64,000 nucleotides of DNA from NCBI GenBank assembly GCA_033875255.1, contig JAWZSN010000009.1:115596-179595 (forward strand). Reading direction: 5' to 3'. The notes beneath the pieces were generated by a model. It saw nothing but the letters and a program-made list of their open reading frames with translations. It was not told the DNA's origin and made no database searches. This document shows, piece after piece, positions 25,616 to 35,281 of this stretch. Positions within the stretch are counted from its first letter, which is position 1. The number at the start of each line of letters is the position of its first letter. Source of the DNA: Marinimicrococcus sp033875255 (lineage in GTDB: Bacteria > Pseudomonadota > Alphaproteobacteria > Geminicoccales > Geminicoccaceae). The position numbers and the translations under genes were made by a program.

Positions 25616-26476
25616 TCAGGCCTTCAGCTTGTAGCCTAGGCGCAGAAGGTGAAGGGCAAAGGTCCAAAGCGCAAGGTTCACGAGGGCCAAAACCACGGCG
25701 CCGATAATGACGCTGCCGTCGTGATGGCCGGTGACGCCGTAGCGGAAGCCGTCGATCATGTAGAAGAACGGGTTGCCCAGCGCCACCATGTGGAAGGGCT
25801 CGGGCAGGTCGCGCACCGAGTAGAACGTGCCCGACAGGAAGGACAGCGGCGTGATGACGAAGTTGGTCACCGTCGCCATATGGTCGAACTTCTCGGCCCA
25901 CAGCGCCCCCAGCACCCCCAGCAGCGACAGCATCACCGAGGCGGCGAGCGCCGTGTAGAGCGCCACCAGCGGGTGGACGAGCGGCATCTCGACGAAGAAC
26001 CACATGCCCACATAGACGGCCCCGCCCACCACGACGCCGCGGGTGACCCCGCCCATCACGAGGCCGAAGAGCAGCTCGCCCGGGCTCAAGGGCGGCATCA
26101 GGTAGTCGATGATGTTGCCCTGGACCTTGGCGATCATGATCGAGGAGGAGGTGTTGGCGAAGGAGTTCTGGACCAGCGCCATGATCACCAGGCCCGGCGC
26201 CAGGAACTCGAGGAACGGCAGCTCGCCCACGGTGCGCCCGGCGCGGCCCAGCGCCAGCGCGAAGATCGCGAGGAACACGAGGGTAGTGATGACCGGCGCC
26301 ATGACGGTCTGCGCCACCACCTTGAAGAAGCGCCGGACCTCCTTCCGGTAGAGGGTCCAAAGGCCGATCAGGTTGATGTCGCCCACGGTGCCGAAGGTGG
26401 CGTGCTCGCCCGGCAGGCGCAGCCCCTCGGCAACGCCGGGGGCGTCACGCCGCTCCTGGTCCTGCGCCAGCCTCAT
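25616..26476 (-). CDS. ABC-2 type transporter permease without an adjacent ATPase
   Basis: A 286-residue ABC2_membrane protein of the YadH/NodJ type: a cytosolic N-terminus of about 45 residues, then six membrane helices and the family segment FLEFLAPGLVIMALVQNSFANTSS. The C-terminal GNPFFYMIDGFRYG motif is typical. The matching ATP-binding subunit (YadG-like) would normally be next to it but neither neighbour encodes one. The ATG at 26476 is the ORF limit; an internal GTG before DINLIG is an alternative. Substrate unknown. Confidence 0.85.
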   Translation of the reverse strand: MRLAQDQERRDAPGVAEGLRLPGEHATFGTVGDINLIGLWTLYRKEVRRFFKVVAQTVMAPVITTLVFLAIFALALGRAGRTVGELPFLEFLAPGLVIMALVQNSFANTSSSIMIAKVQGNIIDYLMPPLSPGELLFGLVMGGVTRGVVVGGAVYVGMWFFVEMPLVHPLVALYTALAASVMLSLLGVLGALWAEKFDHMATVTNFVITPLSFLSGTFYSVRDLPEPFHMVALGNPFFYMIDGFRYGVTGHHDGSVIIGAVVLALVNLALWTFALHLLRLGYKLKA

Positions 26477-26555
26477 GCTTCCACCTCGCTACGCGGTTCA
26501 GGCAAACGCGGCATGGGCTAACAGCAAACCGCGCGATGCGCCAGCAGGGCCGGCG

Positions 26556-29500
26556 TCAATAGTCCATCGACCATTCGAGGCGGACGCCGCTTTGCGAGTT
26601 CTCGTCGAGCTCGGTGCTGGCCTTGAGGTTGGGGGTCAGCTCGATTTCCACCCGGGCCTTGCCGCTGTCGGGCGTGATCCCCTGCTGCACCTCCAGATAG
26701 ACATTGTCGGAGAGATACTTGCCGGCCCGGGCCGAAGTCTGGCCGCTGCCGTCGTCGCCCACGTCGATGGTGTCGAGGCCGGTGGCGTCGCGCAGCCGGC
26801 CCAGCACGTCGAGACCGCGGCCGCCTTCGAGCGCCGAGACGGCGGCGGCCAGCTGGGCCGCCTGGAGCGGCGTGATCGAGCCCGGATCGCGGTTGAACAG
26901 CAGGCGCGAGAGCACCTCGTCGCGCGGCATCGGCGGCTCGCTCTCGAGCGTGATCTTGGGCGCGTCGGCGGGGCCCTGGACGCGCACGATGCCGGTCATG
27001 TCGCCGGCCTTGGCGGCCGCCGTCAGCTCGATCCGCGGTACTGGTGGCTGGGCGCCGTCGAAGGTGATGACGCCTTCGCGGATGTCGAAGCGCCGGTCGA
27101 GGAAGTCGAGAAAGCCGCGGCGAAACCGGATCTCGCCCACGATCTGCGGCTGCGAGGCGGTGCCGCGCACGCGAAGCTCGCCGCCCCATTCCGATTCGAG
27201 CCCGCGGCCGCGCACGAAGATCCGCGCCGGCATCGAGATCTTCACGTCGAGACGGGTCACGAAGCCGGAGCCGCCATTGCCCTTCCGGGCGGCGGTGTCC
27301 CGGGCGTCGCCCGCCTCGCGCACCTCGATCACCGGCGGGGCGGAGCCGCCGCCGCCCTCGGGAATGTAGAGGTTGGCGCGGTCGATGGTGAGGCCGCCCT
27401 TGGCCTTGGCAGCGGCGCTGTCGCCCTCCAGCGACAGATCGCCCGAGACCAGGGCCGTGCCGATCTGGTTGCGCAGGAGCTCGGCGTTCTCGAGGTCGAT
27501 CCGCAGGCGGTAGGGAAAGGCGCCGTCGAGCGCAACCTCGCCGCCGCCGGAGATCTGACCGTCGTTGCGGGTGCGGGCCTCCAGCGTGGCGATGCGCAGC
27601 CGGTTCGGCTCGGCGCGCAGGTCGAGCCGCACGTTCTTGAGCAGGATGCCGGTGTCGGCGTCCTCGATCGTGCCGTTGTCGAGCGTGAGGCCGCCGGTCG
27701 CCGCCGGCGCCGAGAGCGTGCCGGCGAGCTTCATGTCGAGCGCCAGCTTGCCCGCGACGCGCTGCCCGTCGAGCGGCACGAGGGCGGCGAGCCTGGCCAG
27801 CTGCGTGCTGCCGGTGAGGGTGCCGGAAAGCGCGGTGTCCTCGGGCAGCGCAAAGGCGAAGGGTTCCAGCGAGAGCTGCAGCGGCAGGGCCACCTGGCCC
27901 ACCAGCGGCTCGCTCGTGGGGCCGGTCAGGCGCAGCTCTGCGGTCAGCCGCCTTCCTTGCGCGATGGCAGCGTCGAGCGCCAGGTCGGCGGCGGCCTTCT
28001 CGTCGAGCTGGCCGATTCCCTCGGGCCGCAGCTCGGCGATGCGAAGCTCGAGGGTCGCCGAAGGCGCGTCGCTGCGCCCGGTCACGCTGAGCGTGGCCTG
28101 CGCCGTGCCCCGTGCCGGTGGCAGACCGAAGGGCTCGAACGCCTGGAGCGGCGTGGGCTCGAGGCGCAGCTCGGCGTCGACCTTGCCGTCGCCCAGCTGC
28201 GCCCGGCTCTTGAGCCGCGCCTCGCCGACCTGCAGGTCGAGCTGGTCGATGTCGAGCACGCCCTTGTCGAGGACGATGGTGGCCGGGGCGCGCAGCTTGA
28301 CCGGCCGCCCGTCATAGCTGCCCTCGAGGCTCGCCAGCTCGACCCGCTTGGCCTCGTCGAGGGCGGCAACGCGGGCGCGGGCGGTGATGTCGAAGGGCGC
28401 CTGCGCCTGGCTGCCGCGGGCCGTCACGGTGAGGTCGAGGGCGCTCACCGGCCCCTTCGCCTCGACGCTGGCCGAGCCCAGCACCAGCTCGTTCTGGACG
28501 AAGCTCTCCAGCCCCAGCGTGGCGTCGACGGCGGGCGCGCCAAGCAGGTCGCGGCCGCTGCCGTTCAGCCGCACCGAGGCGATCGAGCCGAAGCTGCCGG
28601 CGAGCTTGCTGCCGGCCAGCTCGATCCGCGCATCCTGCCGGCCCTGGTCAGCCTCGAGTCGCGTGTCCAGGCGAAGGCTGCCGGCGAGATCCTTCTGGCC
28701 GTGCCAGGGGGCCAGGGCGGCAAGGCTCTCGACCGCCCCTTCGAGCCGCCCCGATGCCAGCAGCGAGGCGAGGTCGATCTCGAGCTCGCCGCCCAGCCGG
28801 GTCTGCGGCGCGCTCAGCGCCAGCCCGTCCAGCGACAGGCTGTCGCCGGCCAGCGCGTAGCGGCTCTCCAGCGAGAGCGTGTGGCCCTCGCTCTGCGCGG
28901 TCAGCCGCGCCTTGCCGGCCAGGGCGTCGGCAGGCCCGGCGGCATCGGCGTCGAGGGTGATCCGGGCGAGCTGGCGCTCGGCGGCGACGACGTTCTCGGC
29001 CACCGCGCTCAGCTTCACCGAAGGCTGCTCGAGCGTCCCGGCGAGGTTGGCGGTCAGCGTGGCGCTGCCGCCCAGCGGCTGGCCGGCGGCGTCGGAGAAG
29101 GCCGCGAGCTCGGGCAGGGCGAGGTCGATCTGCCCCGCCAGCTCCTGGCCGGGCAGGCCCAGCCGGGCGCGACCGTCGAGCTTCGCCTTCGCAGCGTCCA
29201 GCACGAGCCGGCTCACCTCGACCGCCTGGTCCGCCGCATAGACCAGATCCGCCTCCAGCTTCGGGGCCGGCCCGAGCGCCTCGGCGGCACCCGGCGGCAG
29301 GCCGGCGAGCGCGCTGGTGTCGAGCACGAGGCTGGCGAGGATGCGCCTGGCCCCCCCCTCGAGGGTCACATCGGCGCCAAGGCTGGCGCTGCCGGTCACC
29401 GGCGGCTCAGCCACCGCCAAGGCCTCGCGCAGGGCCGCAATGTCGGGCAGGCCGGCCTCGAGACGGAGCTTGCCGGCGAGCGTCACCGGATCGATCGCGC

Positions 29501-30935
29501 CGGCCAGCGATGCGTTGAGGGGGCCGCCCTCGAGCGTCAGCCGGTGGATGTCGACGGGCCCCTCGGGCGGAGCCTCGAGGTCGACCATCAAGCGCAGCTC
29601 GTCGCTCGGCTGCAGCTTCTGGCCGCCCTGGCTCAGACCCTTGGCGTCGATCTCGCCTTCCAGCGAGGCGCCGGGAAAACCTTCGTCGAGGGAGCCGGCC
29701 AGCCGCAGGGCCAGCCTGCCGTCGAGTGTCTCGGCCGCGAAGTCCTCGGCTCCCAGACCGCGTCCGGCGATCACCAGATCGAGGGCCGGCCGGCCGGGCG
29801 AGCCGGAGGCCTCGAGGCGCAGCTCGGCGCTGCCGGCGAGCGCCGTGCCCGCCGCTCCGCTGGCCGCCGCGAGCTTTGGCACCTCGAGCACCGCCCGTCC
29901 TTCGAGCGTATCGGCGCCGAGGTCGGCGGCGCCGCCGCCGGTGAGGCTGAAGCCCGCCGCCTCGAGGCGAAGCTCCTCCAGCGCCACGCGCTCGGCGGAG
30001 GTGGGCTGCAGGCGGGCCGCGAAGCTCACCTGCTCGCCCAGCAGTGGTGCCAGCTCGGCCGGCAGGACGCCCGGCGCCGCGGCGAACCGGCCGTCGAGTG
30101 CCAGGCGCGGCAGCTCCTGCCAGCCGAAGGCCAGCTCGGTGTCGAGGGTGGCGAGCTTCTCGGCATCGAGATCGAGGCGGCCGCGCCAGTCGGCGAGCGG
30201 GCCGTCGCCCTGGAGCCGCAGCGTCAGGCCTTCGGCCTCGGGCCGTCCTGTGGCGGCGGCCAGCAGCCCGCCGGTCTCGCTGCCCTGGACGTCGAGGGCG
30301 AGCCGCCGCTCGGCCAGATCGAGGGTGGCGTCGAGGGTGAGGGCGGCGGTCTCCTGGTCGATGCGGCGCAGGTCGAGATCGGCGGTGAGCCGGCGCCCCT
30401 CCGGCCCCGAGCCGGCGCTGCCCTCGAGGCGGAAGGTGGCGGGCTGGCCCAGCACCGGTGCGCCCAGCTCGATGCGCCCGACCTCGAGCTTGCCGATCTC
30501 GAAGGAAGGCAGGCTTTCAGGCAGCTCGGGAAGGATCGGCAGCTCGAACGGCCGATCCTCGGCCGGCGGCTCCGCGGCGGGCGCCGCCGGCGGCAGCCGC
30601 TGCAGCGCGACGCGCTCGGCCCCGACCTGCTCGACCACGACGCGGCTGCCCAGCAGCGCGCTCGGTGCCAGCTTGACGCGCGCCCCGTCGACCTCCAGCC
30701 AGGCGCCCTCCTCGTCGGCCAGGCGCAGGCGGCCGAGGCGGATGTCGAAAGGCAGGAAGCCCGAAAGCTCCTCGACCTCCGCCTTCTGCCCGTCCTGGCT
30801 CAGCTGTCCCTCGACGAGCTGCGCGATCTGGCCCTTGGCCATGCCGGTCTGGGCATAGGCGAAGGCGCCGGCGAGCAGCACGACGATCACGAGAAAGGCG
30901 GCCAGGAGGCCGTAGAGCAATTTGCGCAACATCAT
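26556..30935 (-). CDS. tamB: TamB, inner-membrane subunit of the translocation and assembly module
   Basis: A 1,459-residue protein with one N-terminal membrane helix (KLLYGLLAAFLVIVVLLAGAF), a very long beta-helical body of alternating hydrophobic repeats typical of AsmA/VPS13-like lipid-transfer proteins, and the C-terminal DUF490 domain ending in WSMDY. It bridges the envelope with TamA and is implicated in autotransporter assembly or phospholipid transport. The double ATG at 30935/30932 follows GGGCGGG. tamA lies immediately upstream on the same strand with a 57-base gap. Length is usual for the family. Confidence 0.9.
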   Translation of the reverse strand: MMLRKLLYGLLAAFLVIVVLLAGAFAYAQTGMAKGQIAQLVEGQLSQDGQKAEVEELSGFLPFDIRLGRLRLADEEGAWLEVDGARVKLAPSALLGSRVVVEQVGAERVALQRLPPAAPAAEPPAEDRPFELPILPELPESLPSFEIGKLEVGRIELGAPVLGQPATFRLEGSAGSGPEGRRLTADLDLRRIDQETAALTLDATLDLAERRLALDVQGSETGGLLAAATGRPEAEGLTLRLQGDGPLADWRGRLDLDAEKLATLDTELAFGWQELPRLALDGRFAAAPGVLPAELAPLLGEQVSFAARLQPTSAERVALEELRLEAAGFSLTGGGAADLGADTLEGRAVLEVPKLAAASGAAGTALAGSAELRLEASGSPGRPALDLVIAGRGLGAEDFAAETLDGRLALRLAGSLDEGFPGASLEGEIDAKGLSQGGQKLQPSDELRLMVDLEAPPEGPVDIHRLTLEGGPLNASLAGAIDPVTLAGKLRLEAGLPDIAALREALAVAEPPVTGSASLGADVTLEGGARRILASLVLDTSALAGLPPGAAEALGPAPKLEADLVYAADQAVEVSRLVLDAAKAKLDGRARLGLPGQELAGQIDLALPELAAFSDAAGQPLGGSATLTANLAGTLEQPSVKLSAVAENVVAAERQLARITLDADAAGPADALAGKARLTAQSEGHTLSLESRYALAGDSLSLDGLALSAPQTRLGGELEIDLASLLASGRLEGAVESLAALAPWHGQKDLAGSLRLDTRLEADQGRQDARIELAGSKLAGSFGSIASVRLNGSGRDLLGAPAVDATLGLESFVQNELVLGSASVEAKGPVSALDLTVTARGSQAQAPFDITARARVAALDEAKRVELASLEGSYDGRPVKLRAPATIVLDKGVLDIDQLDLQVGEARLKSRAQLGDGKVDAELRLEPTPLQAFEPFGLPPARGTAQATLSVTGRSDAPSATLELRIAELRPEGIGQLDEKAAADLALDAAIAQGRRLTAELRLTGPTSEPLVGQVALPLQLSLEPFAFALPEDTALSGTLTGSTQLARLAALVPLDGQRVAGKLALDMKLAGTLSAPAATGGLTLDNGTIEDADTGILLKNVRLDLRAEPNRLRIATLEARTRNDGQISGGGEVALDGAFPYRLRIDLENAELLRNQIGTALVSGDLSLEGDSAAAKAKGGLTIDRANLYIPEGGGGSAPPVIEVREAGDARDTAARKGNGGSGFVTRLDVKISMPARIFVRGRGLESEWGGELRVRGTASQPQIVGEIRFRRGFLDFLDRRFDIREGVITFDGAQPPVPRIELTAAAKAGDMTGIVRVQGPADAPKITLESEPPMPRDEVLSRLLFNRDPGSITPLQAAQLAAAVSALEGGRGLDVLGRLRDATGLDTIDVGDDGSGQTSARAGKYLSDNVYLEVQQGITPDSGKARVEIELTPNLKASTELDENSQSGVRLEWSMDY

Positions 30936-30992
30936 CCCGCCCGGTCGATGGGAATCCTGCGGCGTCCGGGCCGGCACGGACCCGGCTCGGCC

Positions 30993-32879
30993 TCAGAACG
31001 CCTGTCCTATGCTTATATAGAGCTGGAACGGGTCATCGACCTCCGGGTCGTGATCGAGGGGGACGCCCACGTCGACCCGCAGCGGCCCGATGGGCGTGAA
31101 GTAGCGCAGGCCGGCGCCCGTTCCATAGCGCATGCGGTCGGCCGGCTGCGGCAGCACCGACTCGTAGACCGAGCCGGCGTCGAGGAAGGTCACGAGACCG
31201 ATGCTCTCGGTGAGATCGAAACGCAACTCGGCGTTGAGCTCGATGAGCGAGCGGCCGCCCAGGGGTCGCTCCTTGTCGTCCAGCGGGCCTGCCAGCTGGT
31301 ATCCGATGCCGCGCACCGAGCCGCCGCCGCCCGCATAGAACCGCTCGTCGGCCGGCACCTCGTCGCGCTCCACGCCGACGAGGCTACCCACCGCCCCGCG
31401 CAGCGCCAGCACGAGCCCCGGATCCTTCATCAGCGGCACGTAGCGGGTGTGGACCAGCCGCGAGCGGAAGAACCGGGTGCCGGGGTCCAGCGTGTCGAAG
31501 AAGGGCGTTGCATCGGCGGTGACGCGGCCGCCGCGGGTGGGGTTGAGCAGGTCGTCGGAGAAGTTCCAGTCGAGCTTGGCGGGCACCGACAGGAGACCGA
31601 CGAGGTCGTCCTCCTTGTTCTTGTCCGCCTTGTCCTCGATGCGCGCGAAACGGTAGGCGAGGCCGAGCGAGCCCAGGAGCTCGCGGTCGAACTGCCGCTC
31701 GAAGCCGATGCCCGCGGCTACCGACTCGGTCTTGTAGGCCTCGGTGTTCTCGCGGCGGATCGAGCCGTCGGCGAGGAAGTTCTGGCGCCGCGCGCCCACG
31801 TCCGGCTTGCGGAATCTCGCGCCCAGGCTCTGGCGGACAGCCGAGAGCTCGAGGTCGGTGCGCAGGCGCTCGCCGGCGCCCAGGAAATTCCGGTGCTCCC
31901 AGAAGAGGTTGACGTTGGGACCCTCGTCGGTCCGGTAGCCCACGCCGGCGCCGAGCGAGCGATGCTTGCGCTGGCGCATCTCGAAGGTCACCGGCAGACG
32001 GCCCTCCTCGTCGACCGCCTCGGGGGTCTTGATGCGGATGGTCGTGAAGAGGCCCGTCTCGGCCAGCGAATCGCGCGCCGCCGCCAGATCGTCCGGATCG
32101 TAGCGCTCGCCGCTGCGCACCGGCACGCGGCGCCGCAGGAAGCGCTCGTCGATGTCCTCGGTGCCCTCGAACACGATGGCGCCGTAGTCGAGCTGCGGCC
32201 CCGGGGTCATGCGGATGGTGAGGTCCATGGTCCGCTGGTCGCGGTCGATCACCGCGTCGCGCTCGCCCACCTTCGCCAGCGCCCGGCCCGCCTGGCGGGC
32301 CTCGCGCAGCAGCTTCTGCTCGGCGTCGAGCACCGTCTGGGCACGCGCCGGCTCGCCCTCGCGCAGGCCCAGCGCGCTGCGCGTCGGCCGCTCGAAGTCG
32401 CTGCCCTCGCCCTCGAGCTCGATCCTCACCCGCCCGAAGGCGTAGCGTGGACCGGGCTCCACCTCATAGACCAGCTGCGCCCGCGGCCCGCCCAGCAGAT
32501 TGGCGCCATTGGTGCCGGCGGCGCCCTCGGCGTCCTCGATCCGGTACTCGACCGTGCCGTCATAGTAGCCCAGCGAGTGCAGCGCCCGGAGCAGGGCCGG
32601 AAGATCGTCCTCGGCGCGCCGGCGCAGCAGCAGCTCGCTTGCCGGCGGCCGCGCCACGCCGCCCGCCGCCTGCGAGCTGCCCTCGAGGGCGGTGCGCAGC
32701 TCGTCGTCGACCGGCCCGCTGAAGCTCACCTCGTAGGGGAGCACGGGACCCGCCTCGGCTTCCGGCAGCGCCGGCCCGCCCGGTTGCTCGCCATCCCCGA
32801 ACCAGCTGCAGCCGGGCATCGTCGCCAGGGCGGAGGCTGCCAGCAGGAGGGCGGCGGCGCGGGCGGGAAGGCGCATCAT
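30993..32879 (-). CDS. tamA: TamA, Omp85-family outer-membrane protein
   Basis: A 628-residue Omp85 protein with a signal segment (ending in GC, a possible but imperfect lipobox at Cys 24), POTRA-type domains (about 60-290) and a C-terminal 16-strand-type barrel with SVRGIGYQLAGPLD, GGRSLIELNAELRF and a terminal Phe in ISIGQAF. It is the outer-membrane partner of TamB. Its start overlaps the stop of the MscS-type channel gene by ATGA, which makes channel, tamA and tamB one leftward run. Confidence 0.9.
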   Translation of the reverse strand: MMRLPARAAALLLAASALATMPGCSWFGDGEQPGGPALPEAEAGPVLPYEVSFSGPVDDELRTALEGSSQAAGGVARPPASELLLRRRAEDDLPALLRALHSLGYYDGTVEYRIEDAEGAAGTNGANLLGGPRAQLVYEVEPGPRYAFGRVRIELEGEGSDFERPTRSALGLREGEPARAQTVLDAEQKLLREARQAGRALAKVGERDAVIDRDQRTMDLTIRMTPGPQLDYGAIVFEGTEDIDERFLRRRVPVRSGERYDPDDLAAARDSLAETGLFTTIRIKTPEAVDEEGRLPVTFEMRQRKHRSLGAGVGYRTDEGPNVNLFWEHRNFLGAGERLRTDLELSAVRQSLGARFRKPDVGARRQNFLADGSIRRENTEAYKTESVAAGIGFERQFDRELLGSLGLAYRFARIEDKADKNKEDDLVGLLSVPAKLDWNFSDDLLNPTRGGRVTADATPFFDTLDPGTRFFRSRLVHTRYVPLMKDPGLVLALRGAVGSLVGVERDEVPADERFYAGGGGSVRGIGYQLAGPLDDKERPLGGRSLIELNAELRFDLTESIGLVTFLDAGSVYESVLPQPADRMRYGTGAGLRYFTPIGPLRVDVGVPLDHDPEVDDPFQLYISIGQAF

Positions 32880-35260
32880 GCCCGGCCCGGCGCCGGGTTG
32901 AGGCGCGTGACGCCGGTGGCCGGGCCCGGATGGCGCGCCCCCGCCATGTCGTCGTTGCCGGTCAGCTCGCGGCGGGTCTCCTCGATGAACGATGGCGGCA
33001 TCTGGCTGCCCTTCTCGCCGCCGTAATAAAGCGTGCGGTGCGGGTAGGGGATCTCGATCCCGAGCTCGTCGAAGCGCAGCTTCAGGCGGCGGTTGAACTC
33101 GCGCAGGATGCGCCACTGCTCGCCGGGGCGGACCTTGATGCGCGCCTTGACCATGACGGCCGATTCGGCGAGCGCGTCGACGCCGGCCACGTCGATGGGC
33201 TCGAGAATGAGCCGGCGGTAGGGCCATTCGCGGCGCAGCTGGGTGTCGATCTCGCGCAGCACATCCATCAGGCGGTCGACGTCCTCGCGGTAGGCGACCC
33301 CGACGTTCAGCACGGTGAAGGAGAAATCCTTGGTCATGTTGGTCACGATGCTGATCGAGCTGTAGGGGATCGTGTGCACGCTGCCGCCATAGTCGCGCAA
33401 GGTTATCGTCCGCATGGACATCCCCTCCACGACGCCGGACTTGCCGACGTCGACCACGTCGCCGACCCGCAGCGTGTCGCCCAGCAGGATGAAGAGGCCG
33501 GTGATGATGTCCTTGACCAGGGTCTGTGCGCCAAAGCCGATGGCGAGACCGACCACGCCGGCGCCGGCCAGCAGCGGCGCCGTGTCGATGCCGATCTCGG
33601 TGAGCACGGTGGCGCCGGCGAACAGCACGATCAGCACCAGGACGACGTTGCGGGCGATGTTGGCCAGCGTGCGCGAGCGGTTGCTGTACTTGATGTTGCC
33701 CTGGGTGTCGGTGGCGGTGATGTAGCTGCCGATCATCCGCCCGACGACCTGCCAGATGACCACCGCGCCCAGCAGGATCAGGCCCATCCGCATGGCCTTT
33801 TCCATGACCAGCCGGCCGGTCTCGGTCTGCAGCCAGTCGAGCAGCCCCAGTCCCCACGCCTCGAGCAGGAGGAACACGACGCCGAGCTTGATGCCGATCC
33901 TCGCCAGCGCGAAGCTCCAGGAGCGGGCGCGCTGCGGCTCCTCGCCGTCGCCCTCATGCCCGGCCTGCAGAGCGGTCAGCCGCTCCTCGCTGCGGTCCAC
34001 CATGATGAGCAGCAGGCGGGCGAGGAACATCAGGCCCACCGTCGCCACGGTCGCCACGAACAGCCAGCGGAACCCGCCCCGCGCGCCCACCGCCCACACC
34101 AGGTAGTGGATCCACACGAGGCCGATGGCGAGCAGGTGCAGGTAGCCGCCGAGCAGGTCCCAGGGCACCGCGCTGCCGGCGAGGCTGCCCTTGAGATTCT
34201 CGGCCGCCCGCCTGACGCGCAGCGCGATCGCCTCGCGGGCCTGGAGGATGCAGGAGGTGATCAAGCAGGCCACGGTGATGAAGAGGACGTGGCCGATGAC
34301 GGTGTGGATGCTGGGAGGCATGCCCAGGCGCAGGGCGGCGGCGAGGCCGAAATAGCTGTAGATCACCGTCTGCCCAATGCGGTTGCCCCAGCGAAAGAGG
34401 AAGGCTGCCGTGTCGTCTGCCAGCGGCAGCGGACGCTCGGCGCTGCGGCCCGGCTTCATCAGGTGGCAGTTCACCACCCGCAGCCCGCGCCCGAGCGCCA
34501 GGCCGCCCAGCAGCAGCGTTCCCACATGTTGTGAAACCGGCAGCATCGGCTGAAGTTGCAGAACCACCGCCGCCGCTACCACGAAGGCGGCGATGGGCGA
34601 GAGGTCGCGCAGCACCTTGCCGGCGGCGGCGAGGCTGCGCCTGACGGGACCGGCCCATGCCCGCAGCGGCGCCTTCTCGCCGCGCCGGCGCAGGATCGAG
34701 ACCACGGCGAGCCACGCGAGAAAGCCCGCGCCCCCCGCCCACAGCAGCCCCTGAAACACGCCCAGCCAGTAGCCCCGCCTTCCCTCGCTCGCCTGGTAGA
34801 GCAGCCAGTCGACCAGCAGCGGCAGGTTGGAAAGATCGCGGGCGACCCCGGTGAGCGTATCGACCGCGGTGCCGACGCGGCTGTTGAGCGCGCTCGATAC
34901 CTGGCCCAGCAGATCCTCAGGCGCCGGCGCCGGCGCCGGTGTCGCGGTCGTGGTCCTGGCCTCGGTGCTGCGCAGCGCCTTGAGCGTGTCGATCAGCTCG
35001 CTGCGCGCCTGCGGATCCTCGAGCTTGCGCAGCAGCCCGTCTATCTGCTCGCCGGACAGGCCCGCCCCGCCCTCCGGCGCTGCCGCCTCGGGGCCGGCTC
35101 CGGCCTGCGGGTTGGCGGGGCTCGGCACCAGCGCCTTGTTGGTGGCAGGTGCTGGCGGCGCGAAGTTGGGTATCTGCGCCATGGACGGTGCCGCGGCGGC
35201 GCCGCTCACCAGGAGCAGGGCGAGCGCCATGGCGCGCGCGAGGCGGGAGCAGGTCGTCAT
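32876..35260 (-). CDS. Large MscS-family mechanosensitive channel (YbiO/MscK-like)
   Basis: A 794-residue membrane protein. A signal peptide (about 1-28) is followed by a periplasmic region, about eight extra membrane helices and the C-terminal MscS core. The pore helix GVVGLAIGFGAQTLVKDII and the beta-domain GDVVDVGKSGVVEGMSMRT and SVHTIPYSSI are clear. Such channels open on osmotic downshock to relieve turgor. Translational coupling to tamA suggests a shared envelope role. Confidence 0.9.
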   Translation of the reverse strand: MTTCSRLARAMALALLLVSGAAAAPSMAQIPNFAPPAPATNKALVPSPANPQAGAGPEAAAPEGGAGLSGEQIDGLLRKLEDPQARSELIDTLKALRSTEARTTTATPAPAPAPEDLLGQVSSALNSRVGTAVDTLTGVARDLSNLPLLVDWLLYQASEGRRGYWLGVFQGLLWAGGAGFLAWLAVVSILRRRGEKAPLRAWAGPVRRSLAAAGKVLRDLSPIAAFVVAAAVVLQLQPMLPVSQHVGTLLLGGLALGRGLRVVNCHLMKPGRSAERPLPLADDTAAFLFRWGNRIGQTVIYSYFGLAAALRLGMPPSIHTVIGHVLFITVACLITSCILQAREAIALRVRRAAENLKGSLAGSAVPWDLLGGYLHLLAIGLVWIHYLVWAVGARGGFRWLFVATVATVGLMFLARLLLIMVDRSEERLTALQAGHEGDGEEPQRARSWSFALARIGIKLGVVFLLLEAWGLGLLDWLQTETGRLVMEKAMRMGLILLGAVVIWQVVGRMIGSYITATDTQGNIKYSNRSRTLANIARNVVLVLIVLFAGATVLTEIGIDTAPLLAGAGVVGLAIGFGAQTLVKDIITGLFILLGDTLRVGDVVDVGKSGVVEGMSMRTITLRDYGGSVHTIPYSSISIVTNMTKDFSFTVLNVGVAYREDVDRLMDVLREIDTQLRREWPYRRLILEPIDVAGVDALAESAVMVKARIKVRPGEQWRILREFNRRLKLRFDELGIEIPYPHRTLYYGGEKGSQMPPSFIEETRRELTGNDDMAGARHPGPATGVTRLNPAPGRA

Positions 35261-35281
35261 GGGAAGTGGTCCGGAATCCCG

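Noticed and set aside
26373..33026. 2,217-codon open frame on the plus strand opposite tamB and tamA
   Set aside because: Antisense shadow typical of G+C-rich DNA; composition is low-complexity His/Arg/Gly-rich and no domain is recognisable, while the minus-strand frames give clear TamB and TamA.
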